The notes under the pieces: generated by a model | What the model was told of the DNA's origin: nothing | Database searches by the model: none | The model's input: only the letters and a program-made list of their open reading frames with translations | Position numbers and translations under genes: made by a program | Shown here: positions 16,703-23,783 of the stretch, piece by piece | Layout: each line of letters begins with the position of its first letter | Numbering within the stretch: the stretch's first letter is position 1 | Origin: an uncultured Mediterranea sp. | GTDB taxonomy: Bacteria > Bacteroidota > Bacteroidia > Bacteroidales > Bacteroidaceae | Assembly (NCBI GenBank): GCA_945831575.1 | Contig: CAMACX010000026.1 | Coordinates: forward strand, 1 to 40,736 | Length of the DNA: 40,736 nt | Reading direction: 5' to 3'

Positions 16703-17962
16703 ATGTTAGACCTTTGGCAAGAGATATTTGGCACCATCAAGCGTAACAAGCTCCGCACGGCACTCACAGGATTTGCCGTGGCATGGGGCATCTTCATGCT
16801 CATCGTGCTGCTTGGAGCGGGCAACGGCTTGATACACGCCTTCGAGCAAAGTGCAAACGAACGCGCCCTTAACGTCATCCGCGTATATCCCGGATGGACC
16901 CAGCTACCCTACGATGGATTCATGGAGGGGCGCTTCGTGGAGTTGGACAACCGTGACCTGACGGAGACGCCGCGACTATTCCCCGAGGAGGTCATCGAGT
17001 CGGGAGCACAAGTCAACCAGGGTGGCGTGACCATCAGCTTCGGACCAGAGTACATCAGCACCACCCTAGCCGGTGTATCACCCGCACACATCAAGATTGA
17101 GGCTGTCAAGATAGCCTCAGGACGATTCATCAATGAGATTGATATCCAGGAGCGGCGCAAAGTCATCGTACTTCACAAGAACTCGGCCGAGACGCTCTTC
17201 AAGCAGCTCCATACCGATCCTGTGGGACAGTTTATCAACGTAGGAGCCTTCTCCTTTCAGGTGGTGGGCATCTACGGCGACATGGGCGACCAAGGCCAGC
17301 GCGGAGCCTATGTACCCTTCTCCACCTTGCAGACTATCTACAACAAGGGCAACAAGCTGAACAGTCTCCTCTTCACCACGCGGGGACTGAACGATGAGGC
17401 GAGTAACCTCGACTTTGAGGAGCGCTACCGCCATGCGCTATCTCGCCTCCACCGCTTCGACCCTGACGACACGGGGGCCGTATGGATAGGCAACCGCATG
17501 CGCCAGTACATCCAGTCACAGAAAGCCATGGGCATCCTGACCACAGCCATCTGGGTAATCGGTATCTTCACTCTGCTCAGCGGCATCGTGGGCGTGAGCA
17601 ACATCATGCTCATCACGGTCAAGGAGCGCACCCATGAGATAGGCATCCGCAAGGCCCTGGGAGCCAAGCCGCGCTCCATCCTGTGGCTCATCATCTCGGA
17701 GAGCATTGTCATCACTACCCTCTTCGGCTACATCGGGATGGTAGCAGGCATCGGAGTGACGGAGTGGATGGATGCCTACTTCGGCAATCAGACGATGGAT
17801 GCAGGTATGTTTCAGGAGACTTTCTTTACCGATCCTACCGTAGATTTGCGCATCGCCATCCAAGCTACAATCACACTCATCGTAGCAGGTACTCTGGCCG
17901 GATTCTTCCCTGCCCGCAAGGCTACACACATCCGACCCATCGAGGCGCTCAATGCTATGTAA
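16703..17962 (+). CDS. ABC exporter permease 1, MacB/FtsX type
   Basis: Membrane subunit of the tripartite exporter, 419 residues. It has one N-terminal membrane helix (about 20-42), a periplasmic domain of about 235 residues, and three C-terminal helices (about 280-302, 328-354 and 381-405), the MacB topology. The cytoplasmic coupling segment TVKERTHEIGIRKALGAKPR, followed by SESIVITTLFGY, is the FtsX-domain hallmark. The terminal FPARKATHIRPIEALNAM is also typical. The N-terminal WQEIFGTIKRNKLRTALTGFAVAWGIFML closely parallels that of the second permease, so the two likely arose by duplication and form a heterodimer. The adjacent ATPase is not fused to it. Confidence 0.93.
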   Translation: MLDLWQEIFGTIKRNKLRTALTGFAVAWGIFMLIVLLGAGNGLIHAFEQSANERALNVIRVYPGWTQLPYDGFMEGRFVELDNRDLTETPRLFPEEVIESGAQVNQGGVTISFGPEYISTTLAGVSPAHIKIEAVKIASGRFINEIDIQERRKVIVLHKNSAETLFKQLHTDPVGQFINVGAFSFQVVGIYGDMGDQGQRGAYVPFSTLQTIYNKGNKLNSLLFTTRGLNDEASNLDFEERYRHALSRLHRFDPDDTGAVWIGNRMRQYIQSQKAMGILTTAIWVIGIFTLLSGIVGVSNIMLITVKERTHEIGIRKALGAKPRSILWLIISESIVITTLFGYIGMVAGIGVTEWMDAYFGNQTMDAGMFQETFFTDPTVDLRIAIQATITLIVAGTLAGFFPARKATHIRPIEALNAM

Positions 17963-18022
17963 AGAGCTGCTCCCAACATCACTTAACGGAAAGAGGCACA
18001 AAGGAAGCTCATTGATTATATG

Positions 18023-18085
18023 CATTTATCAACCTAGTTATAATATGCATTAACAACATATTCATTATATACATTAACAACATAT
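18023..18085. repeat. Direct repeats CATTAACAACATAT with 24-base period
   Basis: CATTAACAACATAT occurs at 18048-18061 and 18072-18085, with a degenerate third copy (catttatcaac) at 18023-18033. They fill the 136-base gap between the two permease genes. No coding potential or terminator is seen here. Confidence 0.75.
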
Positions 18086-18098
18086 AAATCATAGACTC

Positions 18099-19343
18099 AT
18101 GAAACTATATGACAGAGACACTTGGGAAGAGATTCTCGTCACGATAACACGCAACCGCACACGGAGCCTGCTGACAGCCTTCGGCGTATTCTGGGGCATC
18201 TTCATGCTGGTCAGCCTCATCGGAGGAGGACAAGGATTGGAACAGCAGATGCAGCAGCAATTCGAGGGATTTGCGCAGAACTCTGCCTTCGTGGTGGCAC
18301 AGCCCACCAGCGAGGCCTACAAAGGATTCCGGAAGGGACGCTGGTGGTCACTTGAACTGAAAGACGTGGAGCGCATCAAGAGCGTGGAGGGCGTTGACCT
18401 GGTTACACCCTCATTCGCTCTCTGGGGAAAGAACGCCATCTACGGCGAGAACAAATACAGTTGCTGCGTCAAAGGGCTCTACCCCAACTACGAATACATC
18501 GAACACCAAGACATCAAGTACGGCCGCTTCATCAACGACGTGGATGTGCGTGAAGCGCGCAAGGTGTGCGTCATCGGCAAACGTGTCTATGAGACGCTCT
18601 TCAAGAAGGGGGAAGACCCCTGCGGGAAAAACCTCCAGGTGGATGGTATCTACTACCGCATCATCGGCATGAACGACGGAGAAGGTAACATGAATATCCA
18701 GGGACCTGCCTCAGAAAGCATCGTCCTGCCCTACTCCACCATGCAACAAGCCTACAACGTGGGCAAGGATGTCGATGTGGTCTGCTTCACGGTCAAGGAG
18801 GGTGTACGCGTGACCGATGTGCAGCCCCAGGTTGAGGCCGCAGTCAAGGAGCCCCACCTCATTGCTCCCGGCGACAAGCAGGCCGTGATGATGCTCAATG
18901 CAGAGGCCATGTTCTCGATGGTGGACAACCTGATGAAAGGCATCGGCGTACTGATGTGGATGGTGGGCCTAGGCACGCTGCTGGCCGGAGCCATCGGCGT
19001 AAGCAATATCATGATGGTGACGGTCAAGGAGCGCACCATCGAGATAGGCATCCGCCGTGCCATCGGAGCACGTCCCAAGGACATCCTGCATCAGATTCTC
19101 TCAGAGAGCATTGTGCTGACCTCAGTTGCAGGTATGAGCGGCATCTCATTTGCGGTTTTCGTACTCCATGTGCTGGAGACGGCGGCCAACCCACCAGGTG
19201 ACATCCAGGTACATTATCAGGTATCGTTCTTCATGGCTATCGGCACCTGCGTGCTACTGGCTGCCCTAGGGCTACTCGCCGGCCTCGCCCCTGCTTACCG
19301 CGCCATGGCCATCAAGCCCATCGAAGCCATCAGGGACGAATGA
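18099..19343 (+). CDS. ABC exporter permease 2, MacB/FtsX type
   Basis: Second permease of the exporter, 414 residues, with the same layout as the first: N-terminal helix (about 23-43), a large periplasmic domain, and three C-terminal helices beginning near 280. The coupling segment reads TVKERTIEIGIRRAIGARPKD and the C-terminus AYRAMAIKPIEAIRDE. The N-terminal periplasmic stretch is glutamine-rich (GLEQQMQQQFEGFAQN). It differs enough from permease 1 to suggest distinct roles in a heterodimer. It starts with ATGAAACTATATGACAGAGAC after a repeat-filled gap and lies 38 bases before the adaptor gene. Confidence 0.93.
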   Translation: MKLYDRDTWEEILVTITRNRTRSLLTAFGVFWGIFMLVSLIGGGQGLEQQMQQQFEGFAQNSAFVVAQPTSEAYKGFRKGRWWSLELKDVERIKSVEGVDLVTPSFALWGKNAIYGENKYSCCVKGLYPNYEYIEHQDIKYGRFINDVDVREARKVCVIGKRVYETLFKKGEDPCGKNLQVDGIYYRIIGMNDGEGNMNIQGPASESIVLPYSTMQQAYNVGKDVDVVCFTVKEGVRVTDVQPQVEAAVKEPHLIAPGDKQAVMMLNAEAMFSMVDNLMKGIGVLMWMVGLGTLLAGAIGVSNIMMVTVKERTIEIGIRRAIGARPKDILHQILSESIVLTSVAGMSGISFAVFVLHVLETAANPPGDIQVHYQVSFFMAIGTCVLLAALGLLAGLAPAYRAMAIKPIEAIRDE

Positions 19344-19381
19344 ATAGAATGAATCAAGAAACATAAACAACTCAAAACAAT

Positions 19382-20491
19382 ATGAAGACTAAAAAATTCT
19401 TTAAAGTGGCCGGTCTCAGTGCAATAGGACTGGTTTTTGTATGGACCTTCGTCTTCCTGTATCAGAAGTCGAAACCCGAAGTGAAAATGTATGAACTGCA
19501 TCAGCCTGAGATAACCGACCTGGTGAAGAGCACCGTGGCCACAGGCAAAGTGGAGCCGCGAGATGAAGTGCTCATCAAGCCGCAGATCTCTGGCATCATC
19601 GACGAGGTCTATAAGGAAGCCGGACAGTCTGTCCGTAAGGGTGAAGTCATTGCCAAAGTGAAGGTCATCCCCGAGCTGGGTACCCTCAACAGCGCCGAGA
19701 GCCGCGTGCGTCTGGCCGAAATCAGTGCCCGTCAGGCAGAGACCGACTTCACACGCATCAAGCAGCTCTACGAGCAGCAACTCGTCAGCCGCGAGGAGTA
19801 TGAGAAGGAGGAGGTCAATGTCAACAAAGCCAGAGAGGAGCTACAGACAGCCAAGGATAATCTGGAGATTGTCAAGGAGGGCATCACCAAGAGCAGTGCA
19901 TCCTTCAGTAGCACCTTGATACGTAGCACCATCGACGGATTGATACTCGATGTACCCATCAAGGTAGGTAACTCAGTAATCATGTCTAACACCTTCAACG
20001 ACGGTACCACCATCGCCACGGTAGCCAATATGAATGACCTCATCTTCCGGGGTAATGTAGATGAGACGGAGGTGGGACGTGTGAGTGAGGGAATGCCCGT
20101 AAAACTCACTATCGGTGCCCTGCAAGGATTGACATTTGATGCTACGCTGGAGTATATCTCACCCAAAGGGGTAGAGAGTAACGGTGCCAATCAGTTTGAA
20201 ATCAAGGCCGCCATCACTCCCCCCAGTGGCGTAACGATCCGTTCGGGCTATTCAGCCAACGCAGAGATTGTGCTTGAGCGTCTGGAACAGACCCTGGCCA
20301 TACCCGAAGGCTGCGTAGAGTTCAGTGGGGACTCCACCTTCGTCTATGTACTGACACAGGCAGAACCGCAACAGCAGTTTGAGCGACGTCCCATCCAGAT
20401 AGGCATGAGCGACGGCATCAAGATAGCTGTCAAGGGAGGCCTGCAGCAAGGCGAACAGGTACGTGGCACCGAGAAGAGAAAAGAGAATTAA
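19382..20491 (+). CDS. Periplasmic adaptor (membrane fusion protein), MacA/HlyD type
   Basis: Links the inner-membrane ABC pump to the outer-membrane channel. The 369-residue protein has an N-terminal membrane anchor (about 8-27), a biotinyl-lipoyl-like half-motif (VLIKPQISGIIDEVYKEAGQSVRKGEVIAKV, about 60-92), an alpha-helical hairpin (about 105-170, with EEYEKEEVNVNKAREELQTAKDNL), the second lipoyl half (LIRSTIDGLILDVPIKVGNSV), and a beta-barrel/proximal region. The order matches MacA-type adaptors. It is the fourth gene of the exporter operon. Confidence 0.92.
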   Translation: MKTKKFFKVAGLSAIGLVFVWTFVFLYQKSKPEVKMYELHQPEITDLVKSTVATGKVEPRDEVLIKPQISGIIDEVYKEAGQSVRKGEVIAKVKVIPELGTLNSAESRVRLAEISARQAETDFTRIKQLYEQQLVSREEYEKEEVNVNKAREELQTAKDNLEIVKEGITKSSASFSSTLIRSTIDGLILDVPIKVGNSVIMSNTFNDGTTIATVANMNDLIFRGNVDETEVGRVSEGMPVKLTIGALQGLTFDATLEYISPKGVESNGANQFEIKAAITPPSGVTIRSGYSANAEIVLERLEQTLAIPEGCVEFSGDSTFVYVLTQAEPQQQFERRPIQIGMSDGIKIAVKGGLQQGEQVRGTEKRKEN

Positions 20492-20578
20492 TGCTTCACG
20501 TTACGGTCTGCACGAAACGCGAAACGCAATGATTCAACAAAGGAATCGGGATTTATATAAACTATAAAAAAGATTATC

Positions 20579-21955
20579 ATGAACAAAACGATCATCATAG
20601 CCTCCCTGCTACTAGGCACGGCTGCAACCACAGCTCTGGCTCAGCAAGAGCCACTGCCTCAACAGCAACAAAGTGCAGCACTGGAGGCAACATGGAGCCT
20701 ACGCCGATGCATCGATTATGCCATCGAGCACAACATCAGCATCAAGCAGACAGCCAACGCAGCAGAGCAAAGCGCCGTGGAGGTCAATACTGCGCGGTGG
20801 GCCCGTCTGCCCAACCTCAATGCCTCGGGAGGACAGAACTGGAACTGGGGACGCACACAGACTGCCGTGAAGAACGAAGATACCGGAGACTATTCCACCG
20901 TCTATGTCAATACCTCAAGCCACGGTACCAACCTCAGTCTAGGCACCTCCATCCCGCTCTTTACTGGGTTGCAGTTGCCCAATCAGTACGCCCTTGCCAA
21001 GCTCAACCTCAAGGCAGCTCTTGCAGACTTGCAGAAAGCCAAGGATGATATGGCCATCCAGATTGCACAAGCCTATCTACAGGCACTCTACAAGCTGGAG
21101 GCCAATCAGGTAGCCGAGGGACAAACCGAGCTGAGCCGCCAACAGTTGGCCCGCATCGAGGCCCTGTTTAACCTGGGCAAAGCCTCCAAATCCGAGGTCG
21201 CCGATGCCCGCTCACGTCTGGCGCAGGACGAGATGAGCCAGGTAGAGGCTCACAACAGCTACAGTCTGGCCCTGCTTGACCTCAGCCAGCTCATCGAGTT
21301 GGAAAGCCCTGAAGGCTTTCAACTGGAGCGTCCCGAGGTTGAGCTCACACTCCAACCACTCACCCCTCCCGCCGAAGTGGTGCAGACAGCCTTTGCCCAG
21401 AAGGCTGCCATCCAGGCTGCCAAATACCGTCTGGAGAGTAGTCGATACGCTATCCGTGTGGCACAGAGCGCTTACTACCCCCAGCTATCGTTCAACGGTA
21501 GCCTGGGCACCAGCTACTACTCCACCATCAACCGTACCTTCAGCCAGCAGATGAACGACAACTTCAACAAGTACGTGGGCTTCAACCTGAGTGTGCCCAT
21601 CTTCAACCGCTTCTCCACACGCAACCGCGTGCGTACAGCCCGGCTGCAACAGCAGAACTACGCCCTCCAGCTGGAGAACACCAAGAAGTCGCTTTACAAG
21701 GAGATCCAGCAAGCATGGTACAGCGCCACAGCCGCCGAGGTGAAGTACACGAGTTGTACAGAGGCCTTGAAGGCCAGCACCGAATCATTCCGCCTGATGA
21801 CGCAGAAGTATGAGAGTGGCAAGGCCAACGCCGTGGAGTACAACGAAGCCAAGCAAAACCTGCTACGTGCCCAGGGTGATGAGCTGAGTGCCAAGTATAA
21901 CTACCTGTTCTGCACCAAGATTCTCGACTTTTACAAAGGCATCCCCATAGAATAG
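20579..21955 (+). CDS. TolC-family outer membrane efflux protein
   Basis: Outer-membrane exit duct for the exporter, 458 residues. The signal peptide MNKTIIIASLLLGTAATTALA is followed by a Gln/Pro-rich linker (QQEPLPQQQQS). The body shows the two-fold OEP repeat: W-S-L-R-R-C-I-D-Y-A-I-E-H-N at about 40 opens the first half, and a related heptad-rich helix pair recurs around 265-300. The late W-Y-S-A-T-A-A-E-V-K-Y segment and Y-E-S-G-K-A-N-A-V-E-Y-N-E-A near the end are typical of TolC-like proteins in Bacteroidetes. The 87-base gap before it contains short CGAAACG repeats and no terminator. Confidence 0.92.
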   Translation: MNKTIIIASLLLGTAATTALAQQEPLPQQQQSAALEATWSLRRCIDYAIEHNISIKQTANAAEQSAVEVNTARWARLPNLNASGGQNWNWGRTQTAVKNEDTGDYSTVYVNTSSHGTNLSLGTSIPLFTGLQLPNQYALAKLNLKAALADLQKAKDDMAIQIAQAYLQALYKLEANQVAEGQTELSRQQLARIEALFNLGKASKSEVADARSRLAQDEMSQVEAHNSYSLALLDLSQLIELESPEGFQLERPEVELTLQPLTPPAEVVQTAFAQKAAIQAAKYRLESSRYAIRVAQSAYYPQLSFNGSLGTSYYSTINRTFSQQMNDNFNKYVGFNLSVPIFNRFSTRNRVRTARLQQQNYALQLENTKKSLYKEIQQAWYSATAAEVKYTSCTEALKASTESFRLMTQKYESGKANAVEYNEAKQNLLRAQGDELSAKYNYLFCTKILDFYKGIPIE

Positions 21956-21999
21956 CTTTGTTTTATCACCAAATTGCACGATTTCTCAGTTTTTTGTTG

Positions 22000-22007
22000 T
22001 ACCTTTG
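22000..22007 (+). promoter_or_regulatory. Putative -7 element for the C1B peptidase (TACCTTTG)
   Basis: TACCTTTG matches the consensus and lies 31 bases before the start at 22039. An ATTG at 21973-21976 is 23 bases upstream, slightly too far for a good -33 box. Confidence 0.5.
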
Positions 22008-22038
22008 TCGGCAGATAAACCTATTTAATTATAACATT

Positions 22039-23226
22039 ATGATGAAAAGAAACATGTGGATTGCCGCGCTGGGCTTCGTTAGCCTGAGCGCCATGGCCCA
22101 GCAACAGCCCAAGGATGAAGGCTTCGTATTCACCACTGTGAAGGAGAACCCTATTACTTCGATTAAGAATCAGAACCGTTCGAGCACGTGCTGGAGCTTC
22201 TCCAGCGTGGCTTTCCTGGAGAGCGAGCTGCTGCGTATGGGCAAGGGTACATTTGACCTGTCGGAGATGTTCATCGTACACCACACAATGATTGACCGCG
22301 CCGTCAACTACGTGCGCTACCATGGTGACAGCTCCTTCTCCCCTGGCGGTAGCTTCTATGATGCCATCTTCTGTCTGAAGAATTATGGTCTGGTACCTCA
22401 AGAGGCCATGCCGGGCATCATGTATGGCGAGAAACTACCCGTACACAACGAACTGGATGCCGTGGCTGGCGGCTACGTCAATGCCATCGCCAAAGGACAT
22501 CTGCGCAAACTCTCTCCCGTATGGAAGCAAGGTCTGAGCGCCATCTATGATACGTATCTGGGCCAGTGCCCCGAGAAGTTTACCTACGAAGGCAAGGAAT
22601 ACACCCCGCAGAGCTTTGCTGCTATGCTGGGCCTCAACCCCGATGACTATGTATCACTCACCTCCTATACGCATCACCCCTTCTACGAGAAGATGAACAT
22701 TGAGATTCAGGACAACTGGCGCAACGGCCTCTCTTACAACCTGCCGATTGACGAGCTGATGGCCGTGATGGACAATGCCATCAAGACCGGCTACACCTTC
22801 GCCTGGGGCAGCGATGTAAGTGAACAGGGCTTTACCCGCAACGGTGTCGCTGTGATGCCTGATGCAGAGAAAGCAGCCGAACTGAGCGGTAGCGACATGG
22901 CCCGTTGGACTGGCATGAAGCCCGAGAGCAAGCGTGAGGAGCTGACCTCGAAGCCTCAACCCGAGGTAACCGTAACGCAGGAGATGCGCCAAGAAGCCTT
23001 CGACAACTGGGAGACGACCGATGACCACGGCATGCAGATTTACGGTATTGCCAAGGACCAGACGGGTAAGGAATACTTCATGGTGAAGAACTCTTGGGGT
23101 ACGGACAGCAAGTACCAAGGTATCTGGTATGCTTCGAAGGCATTCGTGGCTTACAAGACCATGAACATCCTGATTCACAAGAATGCCCTTCCCAAGGATA
23201 TCGCCAAGAAGCTGGGTCTCAAGTAA
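22039..23226 (+). CDS. Exported C1B cysteine peptidase, bleomycin hydrolase/PepC-like
   Basis: A papain-fold aminopeptidase of peptidase family C1B, 395 residues. Catalytic residues are visible: oxyanion Q45 and nucleophile C51 in NQNRSSTCWSFSS, H330 in TTDDHGMQIYGI, and N351 in FMVKNSWGTD. Unlike cytosolic PepC, it begins with a signal peptide, MMKRNMWIAALGFVSLSAMA-QQQP, so it should act in the periplasm or beyond. The frame extends upstream to 21958, but the upstream part overlaps the -7 element and the ATG at 22039 gives a clean signal peptide. The KKLGLK C-terminus differs from that of cytosolic PepC, where the C-terminal tail enters the active site; its role here is unknown. It is a single-gene unit with its own promoter and terminator. 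Confidence 0.88.
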   Translation: MMKRNMWIAALGFVSLSAMAQQQPKDEGFVFTTVKENPITSIKNQNRSSTCWSFSSVAFLESELLRMGKGTFDLSEMFIVHHTMIDRAVNYVRYHGDSSFSPGGSFYDAIFCLKNYGLVPQEAMPGIMYGEKLPVHNELDAVAGGYVNAIAKGHLRKLSPVWKQGLSAIYDTYLGQCPEKFTYEGKEYTPQSFAAMLGLNPDDYVSLTSYTHHPFYEKMNIEIQDNWRNGLSYNLPIDELMAVMDNAIKTGYTFAWGSDVSEQGFTRNGVAVMPDAEKAAELSGSDMARWTGMKPESKREELTSKPQPEVTVTQEMRQEAFDNWETTDDHGMQIYGIAKDQTGKEYFMVKNSWGTDSKYQGIWYASKAFVAYKTMNILIHKNALPKDIAKKLGLK

Positions 23227-23265
23227 GGCCATGACCCATCATTGAATATCCCCAATTGGGTAACT

Positions 23266-23316
23266 AGAATCCCTTCATGTGAAGAAATCTGTCTCACATG
23301 GAGGGATTCTTTTTTC
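23266..23316 (+). terminator. Rho-independent terminator after the C1B peptidase
   Basis: AGAATCCCT plus CATGTGA pair with TCACATG plus AGGGATTCT, followed by six T. It lies 40 bases after the stop codon. Confidence 0.9.
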
Positions 23317-23378
23317 CTCTCTGTAAACAGAACCATGGTTAGCCAGCAGGAAACTCCCCACATGACCAAGGTCTCAAG

Positions 23379-23415
23379 AAAAAAAAATCCCACCCGGCTT
23401 TTGCCGGATGGGATT
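23379..23415 (-). terminator. Rho-independent terminator after tRNA-Cys
   Basis: On the minus strand AATCCCATCCGGC-AAAA-GCCGGGTGGGATT is followed by about nine T. It begins 10 bases after the encoded CCA of the tRNA and faces the peptidase terminator. Confidence 0.9.
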
Positions 23416-23424
23416 ATTGAACAT

Positions 23425-23499
23425 TGGAGGTACCTGGCGGATTCGAACCGCCGTAGACGGTTTTGCAGACCGTTGACTAAGCCACTCATCCAAGGTACC
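23425..23499 (-). tRNA. tRNA-Cys (GCA)
   Basis: Read on the minus strand, the 7-bp acceptor stem GGTACCT/AGGTACC closes a cloverleaf. The anticodon stem is ACGGT/ACCGT with loop CTGCAAA, giving anticodon GCA. The T arm is GGCGG-TTCGAAT-CCGCC. The discriminator base is U73, as in bacterial tRNA-Cys, and CCA is encoded in the DNA. It has its own promoter and terminator and is transcribed alone. Confidence 0.96.
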
Positions 23500-23538
23500 A
23501 AAGTGCGTTTGCAAGCGTTTGTTTCTCGTTTGCGGTTG

Positions 23539-23568
23539 CAAAGGTAGTGCTTTTTTTTGAACTAACAA
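23539..23568 (-). promoter_or_regulatory. Putative promoter for tRNA-Cys
   Basis: On the minus strand TTG (23566-23568) and TACCTTTG (23539-23546) are 19 bases apart. Transcription would start near 23530 and leave a leader of about 30 bases with repeated AAACG words before the mature 5' end at 23499. The -33 box abuts the stop codon of the upstream gene. Confidence 0.6.
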
Positions 23569-23781
23569 CTATTTTGTGCACTTTTTCTTCAAATTATTTT
23601 TTCCACCTTCACATCCACATCCCCTTTGGAGATAAGAATCTCTTAACTTACAGTCACTTGTACAATTTTCACAGGGATTATTATTTTTCGCAGCCGAGCT
23701 AAAAAAGCGTCCTATCCGCCTCACAACCGAGACTACAGCACCTGCCAACAGCAGGATTACGACAGCATCTTGCCAACCCAT
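23569..23781 (-). CDS. FeoB-associated Cys-rich membrane protein
   Basis: A 70-residue partner of FeoB. It starts MGWQDAVVILLLAGAVVSVVRRIGRFF, a single membrane helix, and ends in a Cys-rich tail with CENCTSDCKLRD and RGCGCEGGK followed by lysines. This is the FeoB-associated protein family often found directly after feoB; the cysteines may bind iron or a cluster, which is not established. The start at 23781 is two bases after the feoB stop codon, indicating translational coupling. A longer frame reaching 23877 overlaps feoB and is not preferred. Confidence 0.9.
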   Translation of the reverse strand: MGWQDAVVILLLAGAVVSVVRRIGRFFSSAAKNNNPCENCTSDCKLRDSYLQRGCGCEGGKNNLKKKCTK

Positions 23782-23783
23782 CG

